A stretch of 39,503 nt of DNA from Methanomicrobia archaeon (GTDB lineage: Archaea; Methanobacteriota_B; Thermococci; Methanofastidiosales; NM3). The notes below the pieces were generated by a model. The model ran no database searches. It was not told the DNA's origin and worked only from the letters and a program-made list of their open reading frames with translations. Shown here piece by piece: positions 23,963 to 32,881 of the stretch. The position numbers and the translations under genes are program-made. The DNA is taken from the NCBI GenBank assembly GCA_030603445.1, contig JAUVXU010000014.1:1-39503 (forward strand), given 5' to 3'. Position 1 is the stretch's first letter. Each line of letters opens with the position of its first letter.

Positions 23963-25897
23963 CTACTTGCTAAAAAAATCTTTGATGGTCTTTTCAAGAA
24001 GTCCTGGCTTGTCATCAATTGTATGCATATCGCGTTTTATCCAGGATGATATATCCTTTTTCACAAATGGTTGGAGCACCCGATAGTCTAAGAAAACGAT
24101 TGCTGCCTTATCATCCAGGCGGCGATGTGCTCTTCCGGCCCCCTGATTAAGCTTGCGGTGTGCAGGAAGATAGTATCCGTAGTAGTTTCCTTTTGTTGGG
24201 AATACCTGTTTGTAGTATTCTATCTGGGCCTTTACTCTTGCAGTTGGTCTGGCGTATGGCACCCCAAGAAGAACTACACAGTTCATCTCGTCCCCGGGAT
24301 AGTCCTGCCCCTCTGCATTTCTTCCGGCAAGAACCCCAAGAAGGACCGCCCCTCCGTGTGACTCATGGTCTTTGAAAGCTTTTATCAAACGGTCGTTTTC
24401 CATTGATGACAGGGAGCGCGACTCAGAATAAAGTGGTTTTTCCAGCATATATTTCAGGCCGCCGGAAAGCACGCCTTCTAGCACCTCGTATGACGGGGCG
24501 AACACACCCACGTTCTTTGGCGTGTTGTTGACAACTTCTGCCACTTTCGATGCTATCTTTCGATACATTTCAAGCCCCCTGTACGATCCTTTGGTGGTCA
24601 CGCCGCGCCCCCCAAGTACTAAGATGTTGGAACGTTGGAATGGGGATTCGAATATATTGCTAGAGTAGTTTGTAAGCCCTATGGTATCAGCATATGCAAC
24701 AACAGGCGACAAGGTCCCGGACATTGCTATTACGGAATGGCAGTGCGATGTAACCTGTGTTGTTATGTTTCGTGGGTCAAGGTCGACAATCTCCAGACGG
24801 GCACTTTGCGCCCCGGATTTTGTGACGTAGCTTACAAGCAGGAAGCAGAAGTCTTTTCGGCTGCGCATTGTCAGCCAGTTGTTAAGGAATGCGCCGCAGC
24901 TGTGGATGTATGAGCGAGGGGGTCTGCCTTTCTTGAGCATCTCCTTTTGTATCTCATCCCCCTGTTTTAGCATAAATCCCATAAACTCCTCTAGCTCGAT
25001 AAGATTGTGCTCTTTTATAAACGGCACCTTATTGCCTAAATAGTATGAGATTAGTTCTGCTGGCAGGATTCGGGCTTCGTCCCCTTTCTCGAGCTTGTAC
25101 TTTTCGTCAAGAGATAGCAGCGCCTGGTACGTGGCCTCAAGGAATGTGGCGATGCCTTGCTCATTGTACTCCTCCGCTTCCCTTATGCCGCTACGAAGCA
25201 CCGAGAGGGACAATCGTGACGATCCTAGATCAATGGCAAGGCCCGGCAGGTTGTGCGCCTCGTCCATGATGATTATAAGGTCTTCTAGGCCGACGCCTAT
25301 TCCTTCGAGGAAACCTTCCCTTATTTCAGGGTGGAACAAATACATGTACGAGCAAGCTATAACCTGCGAGTTTTTCATAACAGACTTTGCCACCTCATAT
25401 GGGCAAAATGCATGCTGTTCGCACGATTGCTTCACCTCGTTGCTAAAGGTCGGGCCTTTGGAGAAGAGTGTCTCCATCTCGTACGCCTTGTCTTCCTGCT
25501 CCTTCGTGTTGTTGTAGTGCGTGCAGCGCTTCATCTTGCGCAGCAGCCTGCAGACATACATCGATGTGCTAGCGTCCTGTGTATGTGTTAAAATAAGCGG
25601 TGAAAGGCACATTTCCCTCCTGCCCCTAAGCGATAGGGCGGATATTTGCGTCTTCTTTGATAAAAGCTTGAGCTCTTCAATTACTCTATCCATCTGCTTG
25701 TGCGTCCTGCAGAGGTAGACTATCTTCTTGTTCTTCTCTTTTGCTATTGGGAGGACACCAGCTAGAACACATGCGGTCTTCCCAAAACCAGTGGGCGCCT
25801 CTAGTACTAAGTTCTTGCCAAGCCCTACATTTTCATTGACCATGGCAATGAACTCTTTTTGATAGTCTCTTAGGCGTTCATATGAGAAGTAGTCCAT
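23963..25897 (-). CDS. XPD/Rad3-like 5'-3' DNA helicase with Fe-S cluster
   Basis: A superfamily 2 helicase of nucleotide-excision-repair type. The Walker A is APTGFGKT (34-41), the DEAH box is in IIMDEAHNL (about 211-219), and the C-terminal motif VI is QGAGRAHRR. Between Walker A and DEAH lies the Fe-S domain: C97, C116, C125, C159 and C165 (the last in CPYE), of which four would bind the cluster. The 644-residue length is within the usual archaeal XPD range. RadB and NurA nearby add a DNA repair setting. The start follows from homology; a minus-strand TATA-like CATATATTTT lies about 30 bases upstream. Confidence 0.92.
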   Translation of the reverse strand: MDYFSYERLRDYQKEFIAMVNENVGLGKNLVLEAPTGFGKTACVLAGVLPIAKEKNKKIVYLCRTHKQMDRVIEELKLLSKKTQISALSLRGRREMCLSPLILTHTQDASTSMYVCRLLRKMKRCTHYNNTKEQEDKAYEMETLFSKGPTFSNEVKQSCEQHAFCPYEVAKSVMKNSQVIACSYMYLFHPEIREGFLEGIGVGLEDLIIIMDEAHNLPGLAIDLGSSRLSLSVLRSGIREAEEYNEQGIATFLEATYQALLSLDEKYKLEKGDEARILPAELISYYLGNKVPFIKEHNLIELEEFMGFMLKQGDEIQKEMLKKGRPPRSYIHSCGAFLNNWLTMRSRKDFCFLLVSYVTKSGAQSARLEIVDLDPRNITTQVTSHCHSVIAMSGTLSPVVAYADTIGLTNYSSNIFESPFQRSNILVLGGRGVTTKGSYRGLEMYRKIASKVAEVVNNTPKNVGVFAPSYEVLEGVLSGGLKYMLEKPLYSESRSLSSMENDRLIKAFKDHESHGGAVLLGVLAGRNAEGQDYPGDEMNCVVLLGVPYARPTARVKAQIEYYKQVFPTKGNYYGYYLPAHRKLNQGAGRAHRRLDDKAAIVFLDYRVLQPFVKKDISSWIKRDMHTIDDKPGLLEKTIKDFFSK

Positions 25898-25983
25898 GTC
25901 TTTTCAATCTCTCTTGTGTTTAAAATATATGCGGTCCACATAAAAGAAAATGTTATAAAGTATATTATTTCTAATCTACATTA

Positions 25984-27219
25984 ATGGAGTATAAATACGA
26001 GTGCCCACGCTGTGATTATTCTGCAGTATCCTCGCGGCGCATGTCACCAGAGTGCCCAAAATGCAGCACACTTCTTTTTGAAGAGGTAAGTGAAGAGGAC
26101 AGCCCGCTTTTTGATAGTATTGGGAAGGCCGCTTACGGTGTACTGCCTGTTGAGAACATATCACGTATCGGTAAGATAATCTCAATAGATATTGGCACAG
26201 AAAAACCTGTATACGATTCCATACACAATGCTTTTGATGGCATGGGTTATGATGCTTATTTGCGCAGCCGTAATGGCCGCTACCACGTATACTTGGTAGA
26301 ACGCCAAAAAGATGAGAAAAAGTCAATATTCTCAAGCCCCCTTATGTATATAGGGCTGTTCGTAGCTACAGTCCTTTCAACAATATTCGCGGGATACTCA
26401 CTATCCGTCCCGCTCGTTGAAGAGGGATTGATGGAAAGCCCATGGGTGGGCGCATTTAGTTTCTCTTTGGGCCTTATGGCAATCCTTGGATGCCATGAGA
26501 TGGGGCATAAGGTCCAGTCGATAAGAAGCGGCATCTCATCCTCATGGCCATACTTTATACCTATGCCGTTCCTTCCTCTCGGCACCCTTGGCGCACTAAT
26601 AAAGATGAAGTCTGCAATTCCCACTAAGAACGATGCCATTCTTCTTGGCGCCTCCGGCCCGCTGGTCGGAGTGATAGTTGCCATACCAGTGGTGATAATA
26701 GGCATGAAGCTCTCTTATGTTGTTCCTGCAACATCTTTTGGGGAAGAGGGATTTTATCTTGGCAACTCACTCTTGTTCATGATACTTTCATCTTTTTCGC
26801 TGCATGTACCGGAGGGGATGAGTATCTGGATGCATCCGCTCGCCTTTGCCGGCTGGGTCGGTCTTTTCGTGACGATGTTAAATCTTCTACCTGCAGGCCA
26901 GCTTGACGGCGGGCACGTCATACGGGCAATTTTTGGTGAGAAGGGGCACTTGGCCATCTCTAAGATGACAGTACAGATGCTAATATTTCTTGGCCTTCTT
27001 GGCATATTGTCGGAATGGGGGGTACTTGAGGGCATACAGCAGTATACGTGGTCGGGGTGGCTTATATGGGGGTTACTTTCTCATTTTATAACAAAAGGCG
27101 GGCATCCGGGTCCGCTAAACGAACTCGAACCTATCTCGACATCCTCAAAGATAATAGCCGCGCTTGCACTAATAACATTTGTAGTGTGCTTTGTCCCTGT
27201 TCCGATAATTGTGGGCTAG
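25984..27219 (+). CDS. site-2 protease-like intramembrane metalloprotease (M50)
   Basis: A 411-residue protein with an N-terminal zinc ribbon (CPRC at 7-10, CPKC at 24-27), a short soluble domain, and then about seven to eight membrane helices. The zinc site is HEMGH (171-175) with the second motif LDGGH (about 307-311), the hallmark of S2P-type proteases that cut membrane-bound regulators. The zinc ribbon is an extra domain that may bind the substrate or a partner. No obvious membrane-bound substrate is adjacent. Its stop shares CTAG with the convergent small gene. Confidence 0.88.
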   Translation: MEYKYECPRCDYSAVSSRRMSPECPKCSTLLFEEVSEEDSPLFDSIGKAAYGVLPVENISRIGKIISIDIGTEKPVYDSIHNAFDGMGYDAYLRSRNGRYHVYLVERQKDEKKSIFSSPLMYIGLFVATVLSTIFAGYSLSVPLVEEGLMESPWVGAFSFSLGLMAILGCHEMGHKVQSIRSGISSSWPYFIPMPFLPLGTLGALIKMKSAIPTKNDAILLGASGPLVGVIVAIPVVIIGMKLSYVVPATSFGEEGFYLGNSLLFMILSSFSLHVPEGMSIWMHPLAFAGWVGLFVTMLNLLPAGQLDGGHVIRAIFGEKGHLAISKMTVQMLIFLGLLGILSEWGVLEGIQQYTWSGWLIWGLLSHFITKGGHPGPLNELEPISTSSKIIAALALITFVVCFVPVPIIVG

Positions 27220-27515
27220 CGCATTATGTTATCGCCCTCGATATGGAGATTTCCACTATTGAGGTATATGTTTAACATCTTTTGCACGTAGGCATGGTCC
27301 AGTCCATTTTTTGATGCCTCAAGCACTAATATTGACAATGGGGCCATTCCATTGTGGCGATCAAGCACAATATCAAGCACATCTTTGAATAAGCGGGCTT
27401 TTCCTTCCTCATTGCTTAGTACTGTTGCCGTAGCAGCACGGCTTCCCTTTCTAATACCCACATTTACCACTAGCTCCTCTTTGCAGTGTGGACAGCGTAT
27501 TTTTACAATTGTCAT
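27216..27515 (-). CDS. small zinc-binding protein with helical C-terminus
   Basis: A 99-residue protein starting with a CPHC pair (IRCPHCKEEL), followed by a basic linker and a winged-helix-like part (LSILVLEASKNGLDHAYVQK, MLNIYLNSGNLHIEG). The pattern of a last helix plus short strand resembles the wHTH domains found at the end of MCM proteins, so a DNA-binding role is possible. Only one CxxC is present, so a zinc site would need a partner. It converges with the site-2 protease gene. Confidence 0.6.
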   Translation of the reverse strand: MTIVKIRCPHCKEELVVNVGIRKGSRAATATVLSNEEGKARLFKDVLDIVLDRHNGMAPLSILVLEASKNGLDHAYVQKMLNIYLNSGNLHIEGDNIMR

Positions 27516-27613
27516 ATCTTGTCACCATAAATATACTTACTATATTTATTCATAAGATGCCATTAAATGTTTCTGTTCTAGATCAACGCAAGAGAGGTTG
27601 TCGTTCGCATTGT

Positions 27614-28114
27614 TCAATAAATAGACACTTTCTTGACGCCATTTACCTTTAATATCTTTTCAAAAACATGCGGGGGTATTTTTCTGTCTGTCACGATGGT
27701 AAGCTTTGGTTCTGGAAAGAGGATTGGGTCGTCTGCGACTGCCTGCTGTATGGATATTCCTTCTTCAGCTATTAGGGCCGAAACTCCTGCAACTATTCCC
27801 ACGGTTTCGGAGCTTGCCTCAATTTCCACCACGCCATAGTTAAGTGCCGATGCAGCATCGCGCAAAAATGCCCTTGGTTTTAGATTTGTAAAAACTTTGC
27901 GCATCTTGTCATTTGCCATGATGTCTCTTACCGTATCGGTGACAACGCGCCTGTCAATACCAAGCATATCGGCTATCTTTTTTATAGGCACTTCTATTTC
28001 CTGGCAGTAGACCTTAAGATCCTCGTTGCACGATAATCCAAGCATCAGAAACAGCGATGCTACTTCTCTCCTTTTTGGAGAAGACCTAAAGTACTGTTCT
28101 ATATCTCCCCACAT
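27614..28114 (-). CDS. ACT-domain regulator of amino acid metabolism
   Basis: A 166-residue protein with an N-terminal HTH-like region (VPIKKIADMLGIDRRVVTDT) and a C-terminal ACT-like domain (GVVEIEASSETVGIVAGVSA, then LIAEEGISIQQAVADDPI). It matches the archaeal regulator family (COG2150) that I know as ACT-domain amino acid metabolism regulators. Its promoter faces a secreted repeat-protein gene and lies in the segment duplicated at 38.1-38.3 kb. The minus strand has a TATA-like AATTATATAATTAA at 28146-28159 and an AGGGA about 9 bases before the ATG. Confidence 0.83.
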   Translation of the reverse strand: MWGDIEQYFRSSPKRREVASLFLMLGLSCNEDLKVYCQEIEVPIKKIADMLGIDRRVVTDTVRDIMANDKMRKVFTNLKPRAFLRDAASALNYGVVEIEASSETVGIVAGVSALIAEEGISIQQAVADDPILFPEPKLTIVTDRKIPPHVFEKILKVNGVKKVSIY

Positions 28115-28310
28115 TTTGTTTCCCTAAGGTGGTTTATACGTCTTTAATTATATAATTATTCCTCTTTTATGAAAAATCAGAATTCTAGGACACACTCTTT
28201 TAACCTCATCTTCATCTGTATAAAAATAAAAAAATTCCTCCTTTCACAAAAACTATTTATAATATACAATATACAAATCATAAAACAGAGGGGATGAATT
28301 TAGATATGAA
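28103..28310. repeat. duplicated bidirectional promoter segment, copy 1
   Basis: About 208 bases covering the first codons of the ACT-regulator gene, the shared intergenic region and the start of the secreted repeat-protein gene match 38142-38350 along the whole length, at roughly three-quarters identity by eye. Shared blocks include GGTGGTTTATRCGTCTTTAA (R = A or G), ATATAATTATTCCTC and TGTATAAAAATA. Both copies retain the TATA-like blocks. Confidence 0.85.
28254..28266 (+). promoter_or_regulatory. TATA-like box and SD for the secreted repeat protein
   Basis: TATTTATAATATA is centred about 46 bases before the ATG at 28306, and GAGGGG at 28288-28293 is a good ribosome binding site for that start. 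The ATG at 28294 immediately follows the GAGGGG and is less likely. Confidence 0.45.
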
Positions 28311-29955
28311 AAAAGCAGCCATAATAATTATTTTTCTTATAGCACTTGTATTAATAACTCCAGTTGCCGGCCAGACCACGCCCACACAGGTAACCGACAA
28401 CGAATATGATAATGAATCTCCGCAGATAGCAATCGACTCCTCAGGCAACTCCTATCTAACATGGTATGGATGGGATGGAAGTTACTATCAAATATTCTGG
28501 GCAAAGGTAGACTCCTCAGGAACTGTGGCCCCTATCGTTAACGTCTCTGACAACGAATATGATAATTATGATCCACAGATAGCAGTCGACTCCTCAGGCA
28601 ACTCCTACCTCACATGGCATGGAGGGGGCAACAGTCAAATATTCTTGGCAAAGGTAGACCCCTCAGGAACTGTCACTAACACCACACAGGTAACCGACAA
28701 CCCATATGATGATTACAGGCCACAGATAGCAATCGACTCCTCAGGCAACTCCTATCTAACATGGGGCAGGTATGATGGAACTCAAGGCGATGATTTATTC
28801 TGGGCAAAGGTAGACCCCTCAGGCACCGTCACCGACACCGAACAGCTCACCGACAGCTCAGATGACGAGAGTGATCCACGGATAGCAGTAGACTCCTCAG
28901 GCAACTCCTACCTCACATGGCGCAAATACTATGAAAATGACGGTGAGGTATTCTGGGCAAAGGTAGACTCCTCAGGAACTGACCCCGTCGTCACCATCGA
29001 ACAGCTTACCGACAATGAATATGATGATTACAGTCGGAATATAGTAGCAGACTCCTCAGGCAACTCCTACCTCACATGGCACGGAGAGGATGGAAATGAT
29101 TATGAGGTATTCTGGGCAAAGGTAGACTCCTCAGGCACTGACCCCATCGTTACCATCGAACAAATCACCGACAACGAATGTTATGATAGATATCCTCAGA
29201 TAGCAATTGACCCCTCAGGCAACTCCTACCTCACATGGCACGGATGGGATGAAAATAACCATGAAATATTCGTGGCAAAGGTAGACTCCTCAGGAACCCT
29301 CATCGGCACCGAACAGATTACCGACAACGAATATAATGATAAACATCCTAATATAGCAGTAGACCCCTCAGGCAACTCCTACCTCACATGGCACGGAGGA
29401 TACGAAAGAGCAGACTTGCGGTATGGAGACAACGACGGCGACACTAGTACAAGTCTAGAGATATTCTGGGCAAGGGTAGACTCCTCAGGCGTCGTCACTA
29501 ACATCGAACAGCTCACCGACAACGATTATGATGATAAATATCCTAAGATAGCAGTAGACTCCTCAGGCAACTCCTACCTCACATGGCACGGAGGATACTA
29601 CGAAGAAGACGTTTTGCGATACGGAGACAACGACGGCGACACTAGTGTAAGTCTAGACATATTCTTTATTAAAATGGAAACCCAAAATGACGCCAAAACC
29701 TTGATCAATCCGTTTGCAATATTTAAGCCGATAGCAAACACGCAGCTTTCAAACGCAAACACAATATGGAACTGCATCGCTGAAAACCTGCCGGAAGAAA
29801 TACCTGCAGAAGTCCAGGAAATGATTGAGGAAGCACAAACGCATATGGCAAACGCAACATCTCTTTCAAATCCAATATACTCTAACGGCGAGCTTGTAAA
29901 AGCAATAAAATTGATGGAAAATATAAGTGAAGCGCTAGGGTGCGAATGCATCTAA
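28306..29955 (+). CDS. secreted repeat protein, propeller-like, with helical tail
   Basis: A 549-residue exported protein with signal peptide (KKAAIIIIFLIALVLITPVA, then GQT). Eight tandem units follow, each with D-S/P-S-GNSYLTW, a FWAKVDSSGT-like strand and E-Q-x-TDNEYDD, about 45-65 residues each. This resembles a beta-propeller, perhaps of eight blades. Units 7 and 8 contain GDNDGDTS, a likely calcium-binding loop. The last about 85 residues are helical with three Cys, and resemble the small secreted protein at 3685-4002. It may be a surface or adhesion protein. No sortase or S-layer anchor motif is visible. Nearly identical nucleotide units show recent expansion. Confidence 0.85.
   Translation: MKKAAIIIIFLIALVLITPVAGQTTPTQVTDNEYDNESPQIAIDSSGNSYLTWYGWDGSYYQIFWAKVDSSGTVAPIVNVSDNEYDNYDPQIAVDSSGNSYLTWHGGGNSQIFLAKVDPSGTVTNTTQVTDNPYDDYRPQIAIDSSGNSYLTWGRYDGTQGDDLFWAKVDPSGTVTDTEQLTDSSDDESDPRIAVDSSGNSYLTWRKYYENDGEVFWAKVDSSGTDPVVTIEQLTDNEYDDYSRNIVADSSGNSYLTWHGEDGNDYEVFWAKVDSSGTDPIVTIEQITDNECYDRYPQIAIDPSGNSYLTWHGWDENNHEIFVAKVDSSGTLIGTEQITDNEYNDKHPNIAVDPSGNSYLTWHGGYERADLRYGDNDGDTSTSLEIFWARVDSSGVVTNIEQLTDNDYDDKYPKIAVDSSGNSYLTWHGGYYEEDVLRYGDNDGDTSVSLDIFFIKMETQNDAKTLINPFAIFKPIANTQLSNANTIWNCIAENLPEEIPAEVQEMIEEAQTHMANATSLSNPIYSNGELVKAIKLMENISEALGCECI
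28384..29667 (+). repeat. eight tandem coding repeats of about 140-200 bases
   Basis: The stretches TCAGGCAACTCCTAC and GCAAAGGTAGAC recur once per unit with few changes at the DNA level, from the first unit at about 28390 to the end at about 29660. The strong nucleotide identity suggests recent duplication or gene conversion, and the copy number may vary between strains. Confidence 0.8.
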
Positions 29956-29962
29956 CACTTCC

Positions 29963-30352
29963 CTATTGTTTTTTTATTATCTCTACGTTTTCCCCATCTA
30001 TTTTTATAGTATCCCCAGTGGATATTCCAGAGATATCTATCTTATCCACCATAGGTATGTCTGAGATTATTGCACCAACACATACTATGGGTTCTGATTC
30101 CTCGTTTATTATTGCAAGCGGATTTTTTCCTTCTTTTTTTAGCCTTAACAAAGTGTATGACCCGACGGTGGATCCCTTCCCATACGGGAACACAAGTATT
30201 TTTCCGCTCATGCTTTTCCCATAGATATCGGAATCTTTGGAGATTATCGTCCCTGTTTTAGGATCTACCCCGCCAAAAAAAGAAAGTGGATTTTTGCTGA
30301 CAAGCGCCTCTCCTTCTACAGTGCCCTTTTTTACAATACGTCCTTTTATCAT
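29963..30352 (-). CDS. phosphomevalonate dehydratase small subunit
   Basis: Partner of the large subunit (aconitase-X type), dehydrating 5-phosphomevalonate to trans-anhydromevalonate 5-phosphate. The 129-residue protein starts IKGRIVKKGTVEGEALVS and has FFGGVDPKTG, then YGKGSTVGSYTLLRL, the family loop. I choose the ATG at 30352, which makes an ATGA overlap with the large-subunit stop and has AAGGTGG 5-8 bases upstream. A GTG at 30361 is also in frame. It is the last gene of the mevalonate operon. Confidence 0.9.
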   Translation of the reverse strand: MIKGRIVKKGTVEGEALVSKNPLSFFGGVDPKTGTIISKDSDIYGKSMSGKILVFPYGKGSTVGSYTLLRLKKEGKNPLAIINEESEPIVCVGAIISDIPMVDKIDISGISTGDTIKIDGENVEIIKKQ

Positions 30353-31554
30353 TGTTTCCACCTTCCTGACATTGATGCAGAAAGACAGGCTTTTATATCG
30401 CCAAATCGTGTTTCAACGTTGCACCACGAGTGCAGGTAGCTGCATCCCTTGGCAGAGTTTGTCGCAACAGTTTCAAACCCGAACCCCTCTATTGGGGATA
30501 CTACCATGCATGTGTCTGAGATAATTTTGGCACCGCTCTTTTCTATAATGTCTTTGTACCCATACGTCTGTGCCATGTATGAAATCGCCCTAGATGTTGT
30601 TATCCATGTGGGGATTGCAACTTTCTTTCCTTTAAGCATCATAGCAATATGAATTATCTCTTCTAATGAGGAGTGAGGGCACCCTATTGAAACAAAGTCT
30701 ATCTTGTCCCCACCAGTATTTAGAATATCATATGCTGGCTTTAGCGTCTCAATTACATATTTTTCGCTATTTTCCTTTACCATCTTTTTTGTCCGTGCTT
30801 CAGGTGTCTGTCTATCAACGTGATAAAGCGCCACGGACCCAAATGCTGCCATTGCCGCCCCGAGCTGTTTGAAGTCGGTCTGCCTCATGGGGGGAAGTGA
30901 AGAAAAATATGGCACATTGTTCTTTGATTCCTTTCCGGCAAGAACACCAAGTGCACCGAAATCTGCCTCTGTTCTCATTGGTGCTGTAACGTTGAATACC
31001 AGGTTGGCTAACCTGGGTTCATCAAGATGGAACTTATATCGCGGCGTCTTTCCTATAATAGATGATGCCAGTGCTGAAGGACCGCCTTCCCTATTGGTGC
31101 GTGCCCCGATATAGGTGTTGACAAAAGATACTGCAGAAGATTCGCTCCAGGCGACATGGTCGCCGTATTTAGGGAGGTTTCCTATTTCATAAGGGGTGCA
31201 CGTGCAGGTCGGGACAATTCCCATCTTTTCATAGAGCTCGACTACGTGCCGTTGTTTTTCCGAGAACTCATTGGAGAATCCTAGCTCTTCTGCTCGTTCG
31301 AGATCGATACCCGCAGGATTTAAGGTGGAGAAGCTTTTTACCTTGGCGCCATGCTCTACCCACCATTCAAGAAATTCCGTCCCTGGTTTCCCAAGGTTCT
31401 TGTAGCTTACTCCGGCAATCTGTGCACTTGATACGGGAACAAAGTCTTTTGCTTTGTAGATGTTGCCAAGAGCAACAAGTATCTCCATTGCCTTTTGCAG
31501 CACTTCTCCTCTTTCACCATCATAAATTTCCTGATTTTCTTTGGTAAGGTACAT
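30349..31554 (-). CDS. phosphomevalonate dehydratase large subunit (aconitase X)
   Basis: This Fe-S enzyme of the archaeal mevalonate pathway is about 400 residues. It starts YLTKENQEIYDG and has probable cluster Cys in CTCTPYE (117 and 119), IGCPHSS (292) and SDTCMVVSP (349). Numbering is from the ATG at 31554, chosen because AGGTGAT lies 4 bases upstream and family homology begins there; a GTG at 31563 gives three more residues. It is embedded between the UbiD-type decarboxylase and the small subunit, in the arrangement described for the archaeal mevalonate pathway. Confidence 0.93.
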   Translation of the reverse strand: MYLTKENQEIYDGERGEVLQKAMEILVALGNIYKAKDFVPVSSAQIAGVSYKNLGKPGTEFLEWWVEHGAKVKSFSTLNPAGIDLERAEELGFSNEFSEKQRHVVELYEKMGIVPTCTCTPYEIGNLPKYGDHVAWSESSAVSFVNTYIGARTNREGGPSALASSIIGKTPRYKFHLDEPRLANLVFNVTAPMRTEADFGALGVLAGKESKNNVPYFSSLPPMRQTDFKQLGAAMAAFGSVALYHVDRQTPEARTKKMVKENSEKYVIETLKPAYDILNTGGDKIDFVSIGCPHSSLEEIIHIAMMLKGKKVAIPTWITTSRAISYMAQTYGYKDIIEKSGAKIISDTCMVVSPIEGFGFETVATNSAKGCSYLHSWCNVETRFGDIKACLSASMSGRWKQ

Positions 31555-31555
31555 G

Positions 31556-32881
31556 TTAATCACCTAAGTACTTTGATATGTCAACACGGGAAAATTCAAC
31601 TTTCTTAAACATTTCTTTTTTGACGCCAAAAGGAATAGTTGCATCAAGCCCCATCTTGTCAGTAAGGGATTTCTTTCCTTCTTCATGAATGCCCGAGGGG
31701 TCAAGCGAGGAGCCGGGTTGTGCAGTTTTGATAACAAGGTCCTTTGATGCCTGGAATCGTGTGGCAAGCGCCCATTCAACGTCCTTTTCGTCATATATGT
31801 CTATGTCAGTGTCAACAACAATGCAATTTTTCATCGAACCATGCCCTTCAAAAGCTTTTTCGATAGCTATTTTGCCATCATCTTCTTTGTGCTTTTCTAT
31901 TTGCACTATCCCGTGCAACCATGAGCAGCCTCCGGTCGTTATAACGACATTGGTCGCCTTTACAGCGCTATTCACCTTTGTGTAGATGCTTGGTTCTTTT
32001 GGCATCCCCATGAGGAGCTTGTGCTCCTGGGAGGAAGGAAGGAGTGCTTGGTAGATGGGGTCGCTTCGCGTTGTGATAGCATCAACTTCCACTACCTGCT
32101 GCTGTCGTATTAAGTCAGGTGTTTGGGTCAGATCAACAAACGGCCCCTCATTTGTCATCTCATCAGTTATCCTCCCTTCTATAACTATTTCAGTATAAGC
32201 AGGGATCAGTATATCAGAGGTCTCACATCTTACCAGGGGCGTTTTGTCAAGCCCCTGGGCTATAAGAGCCTCATCATGGCCCAGGGGAGGCGAACATGCT
32301 GCAGCAAGAAGCACATGGAGCGGGGCGCCAATACATATTGCTATTGGCAGCTCGCCGCCAGCATTCTTTAACGCAGTGTCAGTACCCCTATTTTTCACAA
32401 TTCTTGCCACCATCTTTTTCCTGCCTATTTTCATGAGGCGATGAAAACACATATTTTGTCCAAGGTCTTGGTCCTTTACCACAGCTACCCCTGCCGTGAT
32501 ATACGGTCCTCCATCCCCTGTGAAATGGGTCAGTATCGGCAGGTCATCTAGATTGGGATTTGAGTATATCTTTTCTTTACAGACGGCATCATCAACTATT
32601 GGCGGCCGTTTAGTGGACTGAAATGCGCCAGAAAGCTTTTGGAGCAGGTCCTGTTTTTTTGTATTAAGGCCTAAGGCAAAGTAATCCCTGTCACTGCAGA
32701 TGCCTGCTACAACGGGCATCGAGTGGCCTTTTACCTTTTCAATCATGACCGGCCTTCCATCCAGTTCGGCCATAATAGAGGCGATTACCAAATTTGGGTC
32801 GGCCTCTTTTTCTATGCGCGTGAGCAAATTATTTTGCTCAAGCATTGTTAAAAGTGTTCTTAAACTAGGTTTCTCATCCAT
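31556..32881 (-). CDS. UbiD-family decarboxylase (anhydromevalonate phosphate decarboxylase)
   Basis: This prenyl-FMN-dependent decarboxylase would convert anhydromevalonate phosphate to isopentenyl phosphate. About 441 residues. Family motifs include LDGRPVMIEKVKGH, GPYITAGVAVVKD, CFHRLMKIG, the active-site block EIVIEGRITDEMTNEGPFVD with the conserved Glu, and CSWLHGIVQIEK. I choose the ATG at 32881: it forms TAATG with the ubiX stop and has GGGAT upstream; an ATG at 32896 adds five residues. UbiX next door makes its cofactor. The substrate assignment rests on the operon with mvk and the dehydratase. Confidence 0.93.
   Translation of the reverse strand: MDEKPSLRTLLTMLEQNNLLTRIEKEADPNLVIASIMAELDGRPVMIEKVKGHSMPVVAGICSDRDYFALGLNTKKQDLLQKLSGAFQSTKRPPIVDDAVCKEKIYSNPNLDDLPILTHFTGDGGPYITAGVAVVKDQDLGQNMCFHRLMKIGRKKMVARIVKNRGTDTALKNAGGELPIAICIGAPLHVLLAAACSPPLGHDEALIAQGLDKTPLVRCETSDILIPAYTEIVIEGRITDEMTNEGPFVDLTQTPDLIRQQQVVEVDAITTRSDPIYQALLPSSQEHKLLMGMPKEPSIYTKVNSAVKATNVVITTGGCSWLHGIVQIEKHKEDDGKIAIEKAFEGHGSMKNCIVVDTDIDIYDEKDVEWALATRFQASKDLVIKTAQPGSSLDPSGIHEEGKKSLTDKMGLDATIPFGVKKEMFKKVEFSRVDISKYLGD

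Noticed and set aside
28384-29667. CRISPR-like array
   Set aside because: The repeats are coding, in frame, 140-200 bases long and without unique spacers.
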